The notes below the pieces were generated by a model, which worked only from the letters and a program-made list of their open reading frames with translations, did no database searches and was not told where the DNA came from. Shown piece after piece: positions 44,713-53,475 of a DNA stretch of 64,000 nucleotides (the first letter of the stretch is position 1; each line of letters starts with the position of its first letter). The translations under genes and the position numbers were made by a program. Origin of the DNA: AWTP1-13 sp963820375 (GTDB taxonomy: Bacteria; Pseudomonadota; Alphaproteobacteria; Rhizobiales; Hyphomicrobiaceae); assembly GCA_963820375.1 (NCBI GenBank), contig CAWFZX010000008.1, forward strand, positions 48,260 through 112,259, written 5' to 3'.

Positions 44713-44905
44713 CCTTTGCCGCTGGCCAGGTGGCACAGCCGGTCAATGACGGCACGCTCAGCTGGCAGCCTAGTCCGTTCTTGCCTGCTGCCGAGTCGCC
44801 CCTTTCTGCCTGCCTGCTTCATCCGATCTCAAGGCCTTCGAGCAGGCGACGCCATCAAGACGCTTCCTGGTACGGCCGAGGCGCGAACGTTCGACCTGGC
44901 GACGC

Positions 44906-45865
44906 CTACACCGGCATCGAGCGCTTCTGGTGCGCGCGCCCAATGGCTGCGGTCTCCTCCTGCTGTCCGGCGACGACGCGCACTCCCTCGTCCAGTTTTT
45001 GCATGATGTTGGCAGGCGAGCACACCTCGAGAAATGCCACGCCATTGCGCTTGCAGGCGGCAAAAACCCGCATACGGGCTTCCTGCATCTCGGGCGGATA
45101 TGGGTCGCGCTGGACGCTGGCGTAGCCCAGGGCCAGCCCGAGGTCGCCGGGACCCATTTCGGCAAAGCCAAGACCCGGAACTTGCAAGATCAATTCGCAA
45201 TTGGCTACGCCTTCCGGGCTTTCGATCTTCACGCCGAGCAGCAATTCGCCGGCCGCATTGAGCGGCCAGGGGTCGCAGCGTTCCATGTATTCTGCCGCAG
45301 ATAGGCCCCAAATAGCCGCGGCGCTGGCTTCAGAGCCGCGGCCGCGGCTCCCGACCCCGAGTGCCGCGGGCGACACGCCGCAAGGATTGCGGTCGGCCAG
45401 CCTGGCACCGCGCATCCGCTCGAGCGGCGGGGGCAGATGGGGATCGACGCCGAGACTGTGATGGGGGTAGCGCGCTGCCGCGACAAACACGCCCACCGCC
45501 TCCGCCAACTCGGCTTGGCACAACAGAAGGCCATGAACGCCCCGAGCCAGGATTTGACGGAATTGCCAGGTGTTGCTGCTGACGCCGGCCGCGTCGGTCC
45601 CGCGCACGGGCGCCTCGACAATGACGGCTGGCGTACGATGGCCCGAGTTGGTTGGCCCAGCCTCCAGGAGACCGCGCAGATATTCGGCCAGGCCCGCCAT
45701 ATCAAAGGCACCATGCTCCATGCCGATGTTGATGTAGTCGGCCCAGGTATGGGCGTCCTTGCGGCCCTGCGCAAAGCTCAGCACGTGACCCGTGTGCTGG
45801 CCGACGTAGTAGATGGCCTGGTCCTGCGCCAGAAGCTCCACGGCACGATTGATGCGGGTCGCCAT
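44906..45865 (-). CDS. HpcH/HpaI-family aldolase
   Basis: A 319-residue class II pyruvate aldolase of the HpcH/HpaI/citrate-lyase type, which splits 4-hydroxy-2-oxo acids into pyruvate (or oxaloacetate) and an aldehyde. It has VKIESPEGVANCEL (metal Glu) and FAEMGPGDLGLALG (metal Asp). It is longer than the usual 250-260 residues and looks somewhat different in the middle. ATG 45865 is chosen; the frame is open upstream. It diverges from the serine hydrolase. Confidence 0.85.
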   Translation of the reverse strand: MATRINRAVELLAQDQAIYYVGQHTGHVLSFAQGRKDAHTWADYINIGMEHGAFDMAGLAEYLRGLLEAGPTNSGHRTPAVIVEAPVRGTDAAGVSSNTWQFRQILARGVHGLLLCQAELAEAVGVFVAAARYPHHSLGVDPHLPPPLERMRGARLADRNPCGVSPAALGVGSRGRGSEASAAAIWGLSAAEYMERCDPWPLNAAGELLLGVKIESPEGVANCELILQVPGLGFAEMGPGDLGLALGYASVQRDPYPPEMQEARMRVFAACKRNGVAFLEVCSPANIMQKLDEGVRVVAGQQEETAAIGRAHQKRSMPV

Positions 45866-46012
45866 TTGTTCGTCATCCCCTGCCCATGCACTGCCCGAGG
45901 CGGTTGGCGTTGCCGTCGCTTTCCGCCTTGGGACCAGCATAAGCCCTTTGATGGCGCCAGATAGCCGTGATAAGCCGGCACGGCGAACGCGAGCAAAGGG
46001 GGCAGGCAGCGG

Positions 46013-47158
46013 ATGCCGCCAGCTGTGAGGGCCCTTGCGTCCTATGTCCCCCCGCCTGATCCTGGCGCCTGGGAGGGCGTGGCGGCGTCCGCGGCAGGCT
46101 TCGAACCAGCCAAATTGCAAGCGGCGGTCGATTTCGCCTTGGCCAGCGACAGCCCCTGGCCGCGAAGCTTCTATTACCCGGACGGACGCTACGTCGGCAT
46201 CGTCGAATGGAACGAAACCGGGCCCTGGAGCGACGTTGCCGGCCCGGTGTTGCCGCGCGGCGGGCCCGCCGGCCTGGTCCTGAAGGCCGGCCGCATCGTC
46301 GCGCAATGGGGGGACACGGCGCGTGCGGATATGACATTCAGCATCGCCAAAAGCTACCTGGCGGTGCTTGCGGGTCTTGCGGTTGCGGACGGCCTGATTG
46401 CCACCGTGGATGAACCGGTGGGCGCCAGTGTCCAGGGCCCCTGGTTCAAGAGCCCACACAATGCCGGCGTCACTTGGCGCCACCTCCTGCAGCAATCGAG
46501 CGAATGGCAGGGCCACCTGTGGGGCAAATCCGATCAGGTCGATCACAATCGCCGGGTCGGTGCCGGCGCCGACAACCGCCGCAAGGGTCAGCGTCGCGAA
46601 CTCGCCACTCCGGGCAGCTACTTTGAATACAACGACGTCCGCGTCAATTTGTTGGCGTTTTGCCTGCTGCAGCGCTTCGGCCGGGCCCTCCCGGACGTCC
46701 TGCGTGAACGCATCATGGATCCGATCGGCGCCTCGGCAGCCTGGCAATGGCATGGCTACAGCACATCCTGGACCGAACTTGACGGCCGCCGTGTCCAGTC
46801 GGTGTCGGGCGGTTCGCACTGGGGCGGCGGCATGTTCATCAGCGCGCACGATCACGCCCGCTTCGGATTGCTCATCGCCCGCGGCGGAGATTGGAACGGG
46901 CGGCAGCTCGTTCCCTCCCCTTGGGTCGAGGCCATGCTCTCGCCTTCACCCATGAACGAAAGCTACGGCTATCTGTGGTGGCTGAACCGCGGCTCCTCGC
47001 GCTACCCGAGCGCGCCGGCGACCAGCGTGTTCGCACTCGGTGCTGGCACCAACATGATCTGGATTGATCCGGAGCGTGATGTGGTCGCCATCCTGCGTTG
47101 GATCGACAAGGCGGCCGTCGATGGGTTTCTGGGCCGCCTGCTGGCGGCCTGCCATTGA
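46013..47158 (+). CDS. Beta-lactamase-fold serine hydrolase
   Basis: A 381-residue protein of the class C beta-lactamase/penicillin-binding fold. The nucleophile Ser lies in DMTFSIAKSYLA (SxxK), a YxN motif is at FEYNDVRVNLLA, and FISAHDHARFGLLIARGG and SYGYLWWLNRG are typical of this esterase/hydrolase branch. No signal peptide is seen. Its 3' end is one base from that of the LLM gene. Confidence 0.88.
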   Translation: MPPAVRALASYVPPPDPGAWEGVAASAAGFEPAKLQAAVDFALASDSPWPRSFYYPDGRYVGIVEWNETGPWSDVAGPVLPRGGPAGLVLKAGRIVAQWGDTARADMTFSIAKSYLAVLAGLAVADGLIATVDEPVGASVQGPWFKSPHNAGVTWRHLLQQSSEWQGHLWGKSDQVDHNRRVGAGADNRRKGQRRELATPGSYFEYNDVRVNLLAFCLLQRFGRALPDVLRERIMDPIGASAAWQWHGYSTSWTELDGRRVQSVSGGSHWGGGMFISAHDHARFGLLIARGGDWNGRQLVPSPWVEAMLSPSPMNESYGYLWWLNRGSSRYPSAPATSVFALGAGTNMIWIDPERDVVAILRWIDKAAVDGFLGRLLAACH

Positions 47159-47159
47159 C

Positions 47160-48116
47160 TCACAGCGACGGGGTGACGACCTCCGCGCCGAACCGTTGGA
47201 TGCGCGCGACCGCGTCTTGCACCGTGTCGCCCCCGAGCCGAACTGCCACGTGTCCCACGCCGAGCAGCGATAGCGCGCGGGCGTCGGCCTGCATCTCAGC
47301 GGAAGAGCCGGTGAACAGCCGGCGTTGGTTCCCGTCTTGGGTCTTGTGCGCGCTCCATTCGAAGGGGTTTTGCACAAGCAGCGAAATGCCGAGCAACGCG
47401 GGGTCACGGCCCGCCCCTTCGCACGCGGCCCGGATCTCGGCGATGGCGACAGCAAGGCGCTCCGGCGTATCGAGCGGCCGCTGCTGGCTGTTGCTGCCGG
47501 GATACCAGGCATCGGCGAGCCTGATGGCGCGACGCGTTGCGGCAGGGCTTTCGCCACCGATCCAAATCGGTGGATGCGGTTTCTGCAAAGGTTTGGGATA
47601 AAATAAGATGTCGGAGAAACGGACATGCTTGCCGCTGTAGGCAGGTCTGTCTTTTGTCCAAAGTTCGCGAAACGCCTCTAGGTACTCGTCGGTCGCGCTG
47701 CCCCGGGCCTCGAAGGGCAAGCCCAGCAAGGCGAACTCCTCCTGCATCCAGCCCGCACCAGCGCCAACGATCAATCGTCCGTTGGACAAGACGTCGATGG
47801 TCGCCAACAGCTTGGCTGCAAGTATGGGCGGGCGATGCGGCACGACCAGCACCGAGGTCAGCAAACGCAGGCGCTCGGTGCAGCCGGCAAGGAAGGCTAT
47901 GGTGGCGAGCTGATCGAAGCAGTGCCCGTGCTCAGCCGCGCCGAACACCCCACCTGCAGTGTAAGGGTAGGCCGACTTCAGATGTGCGGGTACAACGACG
48001 TGGTCGCTGACAGCCAGGAAATCGAAGCCGGCGGCCTCGGCGGCTTTGGCAACGGCCTGGTAGGCCTCGCGGGTCGTGCACAGGCCTCGCGTCAGCGTGC
48101 TCAGTCCGAATTTCAT
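47160..48116 (-). CDS. Luciferase-like (LLM class) flavin-dependent oxidoreductase
   Basis: A 318-residue LLM-family enzyme: MKFGLSTLTRG, AAEAAGFDFLAVSDHVVVP, LATIDVLSNGRLIVGAGAGW and PHPPIWIGGESPAATRRAIRLADAWYPG. These are FMN or F420 enzymes. It lies downstream of a carboxymuconolactone decarboxylase-like gene on the same strand with 62 bases between, probably one transcript. It is a different branch from the LLM gene at 29 kb. Confidence 0.9.
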   Translation of the reverse strand: MKFGLSTLTRGLCTTREAYQAVAKAAEAAGFDFLAVSDHVVVPAHLKSAYPYTAGGVFGAAEHGHCFDQLATIAFLAGCTERLRLLTSVLVVPHRPPILAAKLLATIDVLSNGRLIVGAGAGWMQEEFALLGLPFEARGSATDEYLEAFRELWTKDRPAYSGKHVRFSDILFYPKPLQKPHPPIWIGGESPAATRRAIRLADAWYPGSNSQQRPLDTPERLAVAIAEIRAACEGAGRDPALLGISLLVQNPFEWSAHKTQDGNQRRLFTGSSAEMQADARALSLLGVGHVAVRLGGDTVQDAVARIQRFGAEVVTPSL

Positions 48117-48178
48117 CTTGCCCCTCCCCGAGGTGGCCCCCGTCGAACCCGTGGACCGGCCAAGGCGACCCGGCGGCC

Positions 48179-48583
48179 CTAGCCTTTGCCGGCGCGGTCG
48201 GCTCTGACTTCGCCGAACACCTTGGAAGCGACCAGCATGGCTTCACGGATGATGGGCACGCCGACATAGCCAGACAGGTGGAGCAAGGCTTCGGTCAGCT
48301 CGTCTTCCGTCCAACCCTCCTTGAGGGCAAAGCGCAGGTGGATGTCGAGCTCCGGATGCCGTCCCGTCGCGGCATCCGAAATCACGCAGATCAGGGTCCG
48401 CGTCTTAATGTCCAAACCCGGCCTCGTCCAAAGCGCGCCGAATACGGTCTCGGTGGCCACTTCGATGAACTTTTTCATGATGGGATCGCGGTCGTATTCG
48501 CGCTTGTTGCGCTCGAAATCGGCATCGCCCCGCAACCTCCTGCGCACGGCTTCACCTTTCTTGTAGAGCTCGCTTGCGGTCAT
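48179..48583 (-). CDS. Carboxymuconolactone decarboxylase-family protein
   Basis: A 134-residue CMD-family protein: KTRTLICVISDAATGRHPEL, DIHLRFALKEGWTEDELTEAL, LHLSGYVGVPIIREAM. True 4-carboxymuconolactone decarboxylase acts in the protocatechuate branch; many relatives are AhpD-like. No other pca gene is near, so the role is open. AGAGGAAA precedes the ATG at 48583. Confidence 0.87.
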   Translation of the reverse strand: MTASELYKKGEAVRRRLRGDADFERNKREYDRDPIMKKFIEVATETVFGALWTRPGLDIKTRTLICVISDAATGRHPELDIHLRFALKEGWTEDELTEALLHLSGYVGVPIIREAMLVASKVFGEVRADRAGKG

Positions 48584-48858
48584 ACTGGCGTTTCCTCTTT
48601 ATGGCAGGCTTGTCCGGCCGGGCCGGCTGCGCCGAACCCGGATGATGAGAGGCTAGCCCAGCATCGCCGGCAGGGATAGCGGCCAGCCCGCGGGGTGCGG
48701 GCGCCCGAACGTTAGCCAATTTGCCTTATTGCGCCGCAGGAGACTGGGTTTGCGCGACCCACCAGCCTCAGGCATATTGTGAGCGTCCGTTCGGCGCTGG
48801 CCAATGCCGGGATCATCAAGCTCCCGCGCCGCCGCCGCAATCAAGTTTGGGAGAGTAT

Positions 48859-49632
48859 ATGGCTCAGGCCGCGAGTGCTCAATCGGCAGCAAACGAACTA
48901 CCCGCCGTGCAGATGATCGGCGTGAACAAATGGTTCGGCGAGTTTCACGTGTTGCGGAATATCGACCTGACCGTCCACCAGGGCGAAAAGATCGTCATCT
49001 GCGGCCCTTCCGGCTCGGGCAAGTCCACCTTGATCCGCTGCATCAATCGGTTGGAGGAGCACCAGAAAGGTCAGATTATCGTCGAAGGTATCGAGCTGAC
49101 CAACGACGTGCGACAAATCGACAAAATCCGCTCCGAAGTCGGTATGGTGTTTCAGAGCTTCAACCTGTTCCCGCACCTGACCGTGCTCGACAACCTCTGC
49201 CTCGCGCCCGTGTGGGTGAAGAAGATGCCGCGGCGCGAGGCCGAACAGGTCGCAACCAAGTACTTGCAGCGTGTGAAGATCCCCGAACAGGCCAACAAGT
49301 ATCCCGGCCAACTATCGGGCGGACAACAGCAGCGTGTGGCGATCGCTCGCGCGCTGTGCATGAATCCCCATATTATGCTGTTCGACGAGCCCACCTCTGC
49401 GCTGGATCCGGAGATGGTAAAGGAGGTGCTCGATACCATGATTGAACTCGCGAGGGGCGGCATGACGATGCTATGCGTCACGCACGAGATGGGGTTCGCG
49501 CGCTCGGTTGCCGATCGCGTCATTTTCATGGATCGGGGAGAGATCGTCGAACAGGGGACGCCCAAGGAATTCTTCGCCAACCCGAAATCCGAGCGCACGA
49601 AGCTATTCCTTTCCCAGATTCTCAATCACTAA
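48859..49632 (+). CDS. aapP: Polar amino acid ABC transporter, ATP-binding subunit (AapP type)
   Basis: A 257-residue ATPase of the polar amino acid family. Walker A is GPSGSGKS (49-56), the Q-loop is VFQSFNLFPHLTVLDN, the signature is QLSGGQQQRVAIARAL, and Walker B is IMLFDEPTSALDPEM. It powers import through the AapQ/AapM channel. GGGAGAG precedes the ATG. Here it is the first gene of the operon, while in rhizobia aapP is usually last. Confidence 0.93.
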   Translation: MAQAASAQSAANELPAVQMIGVNKWFGEFHVLRNIDLTVHQGEKIVICGPSGSGKSTLIRCINRLEEHQKGQIIVEGIELTNDVRQIDKIRSEVGMVFQSFNLFPHLTVLDNLCLAPVWVKKMPRREAEQVATKYLQRVKIPEQANKYPGQLSGGQQQRVAIARALCMNPHIMLFDEPTSALDPEMVKEVLDTMIELARGGMTMLCVTHEMGFARSVADRVIFMDRGEIVEQGTPKEFFANPKSERTKLFLSQILNH

Positions 49633-49679
49633 TGCGACTGCACCAACTGAAAAGAGCTGTAGCGAGGAGAGTTCAGACC

Positions 49680-50705
49680 ATGACGTACCTAACCAAGCTG
49701 GTTGCCGCCGCCGCCGTCGGCGTCATCGGAGCCGCCGGCGCCGCCAGCGCACAAACCAAGACACTCGATACGGTGAAGCAGCGCGGCAGTTTGAGCTGTG
49801 GCGTGAACATTGGCCTCGCCGGCTTCAGCCAGCCCGACGACAAGGGCAATTGGACCGGGCTCGACGTTGACTACTGCAAGGCGATCGCGGCGGCCGTACT
49901 TGGCGACCCCAACAAGGTCAAGTACGTACCAACCACCGCCAAGGAGCGCTTCACCGCCTTGCAGTCCGGCGAGATCGATGTGCTGATCCGCAACACCACC
50001 TGGACCGTCGCGCGTGACAGCTCGCTGGGCCTGATCTTCGCGGGCGTCAACTATTATGACGGCCAAGGCTTCATGGTGAAAAAGTCGATCGGCGTCAAAT
50101 CGGCAAAGGAGCTCAACGGCGCCACCGTGTGCGTGCAGACCGGAACCACGACCGAACTCAACCTCGCCGACTACTTCAAGGCGAACAACATGACTTACAA
50201 GCCGGTGGTATTCGAGAAGCTCGACGAAACGGTGCAGGCCTACCTGGCAGGCCGCTGCGATGTGTACACCACCGACCAGTCGGGTCTGTACTCGATCCGC
50301 GTCCAGCAGCCAAAGCCGGACGACCACGTGGTGCTGCCGGAGATCATCTCCAAGGAGCCGTTGGGACCGTCCGTGCGCCAGGGCGATGATCAGTGGCTCA
50401 CCATCGTCAAGTGGGTGCACAATGCTATGCTCAATGCGGAGGAAGCTGGCGTTACCCAGGCCAATCTCGGCGAGATGCTGAATTCGACCAACCCCGATAT
50501 CAAGCGGTTGCTTGGCAAGGACGGCGAGCTCGGGAAGGGTATCGGCGTCAGCAACGATTTTGTCGCCAATATCGTCAAAGCGGTCGGCAACTACGGCGAG
50601 GTCTTTGAACGGAACGTGGGCTCGGGCTCGCGCCTGAAGATCGATCGCGGGCTAAACAAGCTCTGGAATAAGGGCGGAATCCAATACGCGCCGCCGCTTA
50701 GATAG
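49680..50705 (+). CDS. aapJ: General L-amino acid ABC transporter, periplasmic binding protein (AapJ type)
   Basis: A 341-residue periplasmic binding protein with a signal peptide ending near AASAQ (about residue 25). The body starts with TLDTVKQRGSLSCGVN and GLDVDYCKAIAAAV, the pattern of AapJ/BztA, and ends with YAPPLR. GAGGAGA precedes the ATG. It follows aapP by 47 bases. A strong hairpin just after it may lower transcription of the permeases relative to this protein. Confidence 0.93.
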   Translation: MTYLTKLVAAAAVGVIGAAGAASAQTKTLDTVKQRGSLSCGVNIGLAGFSQPDDKGNWTGLDVDYCKAIAAAVLGDPNKVKYVPTTAKERFTALQSGEIDVLIRNTTWTVARDSSLGLIFAGVNYYDGQGFMVKKSIGVKSAKELNGATVCVQTGTTTELNLADYFKANNMTYKPVVFEKLDETVQAYLAGRCDVYTTDQSGLYSIRVQQPKPDDHVVLPEIISKEPLGPSVRQGDDQWLTIVKWVHNAMLNAEEAGVTQANLGEMLNSTNPDIKRLLGKDGELGKGIGVSNDFVANIVKAVGNYGEVFERNVGSGSRLKIDRGLNKLWNKGGIQYAPPLR

Positions 50706-50711
50706 CACAAG

Positions 50712-50753
50712 ACGACAGAGCGCCGGCCGACAACGAGCCGGCGCTCTTGTCGT
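50712..50753 (+). terminator. Attenuating hairpin between aapJ and aapQ
   Basis: A long stem (50712-50727 with 50737-50753, one bulged base) with a 9-base loop starts 7 bases after the aapJ stop; a short T-run follows within GTCGTTT. Such hairpins after binding-protein genes allow partial read-through and protect the upstream message. Confidence 0.7.
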
Positions 50754-50786
50754 TTATGGGTCCGCCTGTAGCGCTGGGAGATCGAG

Positions 50787-51989
50787 ATGGCTGTCGTCAC
50801 GGGCGACCAGGGGCGCGCGCGATCTCACCACGCGCAAGCGGCCTTTCTCTACCGGCCAGAGGTGCGCCAAGCCATCTACCAGGTGGTGCTCGTCGTTCTC
50901 CTCGTGGCGCTCTTCTACATGCTCATACACAATACCGCCAGCAACCTGCGCAAGCAGAACATCGCCTCCGGATTTGCTTTCGTCGACCGCACCGCTGGTT
51001 TTGATGTTTCCCAGTCGCTGATCGACTTCAATAGCTCGATGACCTACGGCCGGGCTTTCCTGGTCGGGCTTCTCAATACCCTGCTGGTCGCCGGACTTGG
51101 CATCGTCGTCGCCACCATTTTGGGGTTCGTGATCGGCATCGCGCGTCTTTCCACCAACTGGCTGATCGCCCGCCTCGCGGCGGTCTACGTCGAAGTGGTG
51201 CGCAACATTCCGCTGCTGCTGCAGTTGTTCTTCTGGTACTTCGCGGTGCTGAAGGCGCTGCCGCCGCCGCGACAGAGCCTCTCCGTTCCGGGAGGGGGTT
51301 TCCTCAACGTACGCGGCCTCTATCTGCCCTCCCCCGTCCCTGAAGCTGGCTTCGACCTCGTTGCCTTGATCATGCTGATCGGCATTGCCACCAGCATCGC
51401 GCTGTATGTCTGGGCGGGCCGGCGGCAGCGCTTGACTGGCCAGCAGTTCCCGGTGTTTTGGACGTCAATGGGATTGATCGTGGGTCTGCCCTTGCTGGTC
51501 CATGTCTTGCTCGGCAGCCCGATGAGCTTCGAATACCCCGAGCTCAAGGGCTTCAATTTCCAGGGTGGGATGGTCCTGCAGCCGGAATTCCTGGCTTTGC
51601 TGCTCGGGCTATCGATTTACACGGCAAGCTTCATCGCCGAGATCGTACGCGCCGGGATCCAGGGCGTCAGCAAAGGGCAAAAAGAAGCAGCGCTCGCCAT
51701 TGGCCTCACGCACGGCCAGTCGCTGCGGCTGGTGGTGATCCCACAAGCCATGCGCATCATCATCCCGCCGCTCACCAGTCAATTCCTCAATCTGACCAAG
51801 AATTCTTCGCTGGCGGTCGCCATCGGCTACCCCGATCTGGTCTCGGTGTGGTCTGGAACGGTGCTGAACCAGACCGGACAGGCCGTCGAAGTCATCCTGG
51901 TGACGATGTGCGTGTTCCTCGCCATCAGTCTCATTACCTCGGCCTTCATGAATTGGTTCAACAGGCGCATGGCGCTGGTCGAGCGATAG
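50787..51989 (+). CDS. aapQ: General L-amino acid ABC transporter, permease (AapQ type)
   Basis: A 400-residue membrane permease with about eight hydrophobic segments. The N-terminal family part is NIASGFAFVDRTAGFDVSQS; then EVVRNIPLLLQLFFWY, and the cytoplasmic EAA loop KEAALAIGLTHGQSLRLVVIPQAMRIIIPP that contacts the ATPase. The C terminus is NWFNRRMALVER. It forms a heteromer with AapM. Confidence 0.94.
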   Translation: MAVVTGDQGRARSHHAQAAFLYRPEVRQAIYQVVLVVLLVALFYMLIHNTASNLRKQNIASGFAFVDRTAGFDVSQSLIDFNSSMTYGRAFLVGLLNTLLVAGLGIVVATILGFVIGIARLSTNWLIARLAAVYVEVVRNIPLLLQLFFWYFAVLKALPPPRQSLSVPGGGFLNVRGLYLPSPVPEAGFDLVALIMLIGIATSIALYVWAGRRQRLTGQQFPVFWTSMGLIVGLPLLVHVLLGSPMSFEYPELKGFNFQGGMVLQPEFLALLLGLSIYTASFIAEIVRAGIQGVSKGQKEAALAIGLTHGQSLRLVVIPQAMRIIIPPLTSQFLNLTKNSSLAVAIGYPDLVSVWSGTVLNQTGQAVEVILVTMCVFLAISLITSAFMNWFNRRMALVER

Positions 51990-51998
51990 GGTCTGGCC

Positions 51999-53114
51999 AT
52001 GGTTGCGGATACCGACGTCGCCGCCAATATCGAAGCACCGCCCCGCAACACGGTTGGTCCGATTGCGTGGATCCGCAGCAATCTTCTGTCTTCCTGGTCG
52101 AACGCGCTGCTGACCGTAATAGGCCTCTATCTTACCTATCAGGTCGCAAGCGCGCTCATTCACTGGGGGCTGATCTCGGCCACCTTCACGGGCGCCGACG
52201 GTAGCGTCTGCACCCGCGAGGGGGCTGGCGCGTGCTGGCCTTTCATCAGCGCCAAGTTTGCCCAGTTCATGTACGGACGCTACCCGGAGGCCGAGCGTTG
52301 GCGCGTGGACCTCGTCTACTTGCTCGCCCTCGCGGGGCTAATCCCGCTCATGATCCCGCGCGTACCCGGCAAGTTCTGGAACGCCATTTACGTATTCGTG
52401 ATTTTCCCGATCATCGCTTTCTTCCTGCTGGTGGGTGGTGTTTTCGGCCTGCTGCACGTCGACACGGCGCTGTGGGGCGGCCTGCTGGTCACGCTGGTCG
52501 TTGCCACCGTCGGCATCGCCGGCTCGTTCCCACTCGGCATCCTGCTGGCCTTGGGCCGACGCTCGAAGATGCCGATCGTGCGCTGGGTCTCTGTCGGCTT
52601 CATCGAGTTCGTCCGTGGCGTGCCGCTGATCACGGTGCTGTTCATGGCCTCCGTGATGCTGCCGCTGTTCCTCCCTCCTGGAGTGACGTTCGACAAGCTG
52701 TTGCGGGCGCTAATCGGCGTGGCCTTGTTCGCGGCCGCCTACCTTGCCGAGGTCATTCGCGGCGGCCTGCAGGCGATCCCACGCGGGCAGTTCGAAGCCG
52801 CGGAGGCGCTTGGCCTCTCGTATGGAAAGAAGATGGGGCTGATCATCCTGCCGCAGGCTTTGAAGCTCGTCATCCCAGGCATCGTCAATACCTTCATCGG
52901 CTTGTTCAAGGACACGAGCCTGGTGCTGATCATCGGCCTGTTCGACCTGCTCGGCATCGTGCAGCTCAACAACGCCAATTCCAAGTGGTTCTCGCCCACG
53001 ACTGCCATGACCGGCTATGTATTCGCCGGCTTCGTCTTTTGGATCTTCTGTTTCGGCATGTCGCGCTACTCGCAAATGATCGAGCGGCGGCTGGCGGCCG
53101 GCGACCGGCGCTAA
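51999..53114 (+). CDS. aapM: General L-amino acid ABC transporter, permease (AapM type)
   Basis: The second permease, 371 residues, with about eight membrane segments. GFIEFVRGVPLITVLFMAS and the EAA loop FEAAEALGLSYGKKMGLIILPQALKLVIP are typical of AapM/BztC, and it ends with SRYSQMIERRLAAGDRR. It starts nine bases after aapQ. A hairpin after the stop probably ends the operon. Confidence 0.94.
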   Translation: MVADTDVAANIEAPPRNTVGPIAWIRSNLLSSWSNALLTVIGLYLTYQVASALIHWGLISATFTGADGSVCTREGAGACWPFISAKFAQFMYGRYPEAERWRVDLVYLLALAGLIPLMIPRVPGKFWNAIYVFVIFPIIAFFLLVGGVFGLLHVDTALWGGLLVTLVVATVGIAGSFPLGILLALGRRSKMPIVRWVSVGFIEFVRGVPLITVLFMASVMLPLFLPPGVTFDKLLRALIGVALFAAAYLAEVIRGGLQAIPRGQFEAAEALGLSYGKKMGLIILPQALKLVIPGIVNTFIGLFKDTSLVLIIGLFDLLGIVQLNNANSKWFSPTTAMTGYVFAGFVFWIFCFGMSRYSQMIERRLAAGDRR

Positions 53115-53125
53115 GGCAGCTAAAC

Positions 53126-53155
53126 GGCCGCGCCTTTCGACTATGAGGCGCGGCC
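53126..53155 (+). terminator. Hairpin after aapM
   Basis: A perfect 10-bp G/C-rich stem (53126-53135 with 53146-53155) and a 10-base loop, 11 bases after the stop. No T-run follows. Confidence 0.55.
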
Positions 53156-53198
53156 ACAAACAAGGCGGCGCAAGCTCATTGGCTCGGGAGTACCGAGG

Positions 53199-53453
53199 AT
53201 GGACGCGATCGAGGAAGGATTTGAGGTATTCGTTAGCGGCAACGACAAGCCGTTCGGCGCCGTCCGGCGGATTGCGCGGCACGGCGGCGGTGAACTCGTC
53301 ATCTATGTCGAGAATGCCGGCGATTTCACCGTCTCGAGCGAGGCCGTGGCGGCGGTGCGTGCGCAAAAGGTCATGCTGGACCCGGCAAAGCTCGACAAGC
53401 GCCTGCGCGACGCCATCCGACATGCACACGACGCCGAGGATCCCAGCATTTGA
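53199..53453 (+). CDS. Small hypothetical protein (84 residues)
   Basis: Not recognised with certainty. The sequence (FEVFVSGNDKPFGAVRRIA, ELVIYVENAGDFTVSSEAVAAVRAQKVML) resembles small beta-barrel proteins of the PRC-barrel/DUF2171 type. It is a compact, well-formed frame with a GGGAG site upstream, and it converges on the oxidase gene. Confidence 0.65.
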   Translation: MDAIEEGFEVFVSGNDKPFGAVRRIARHGGGELVIYVENAGDFTVSSEAVAAVRAQKVMLDPAKLDKRLRDAIRHAHDAEDPSI

Positions 53454-53475
53454 AGCGTCGGCAGGAGGCGAGACG

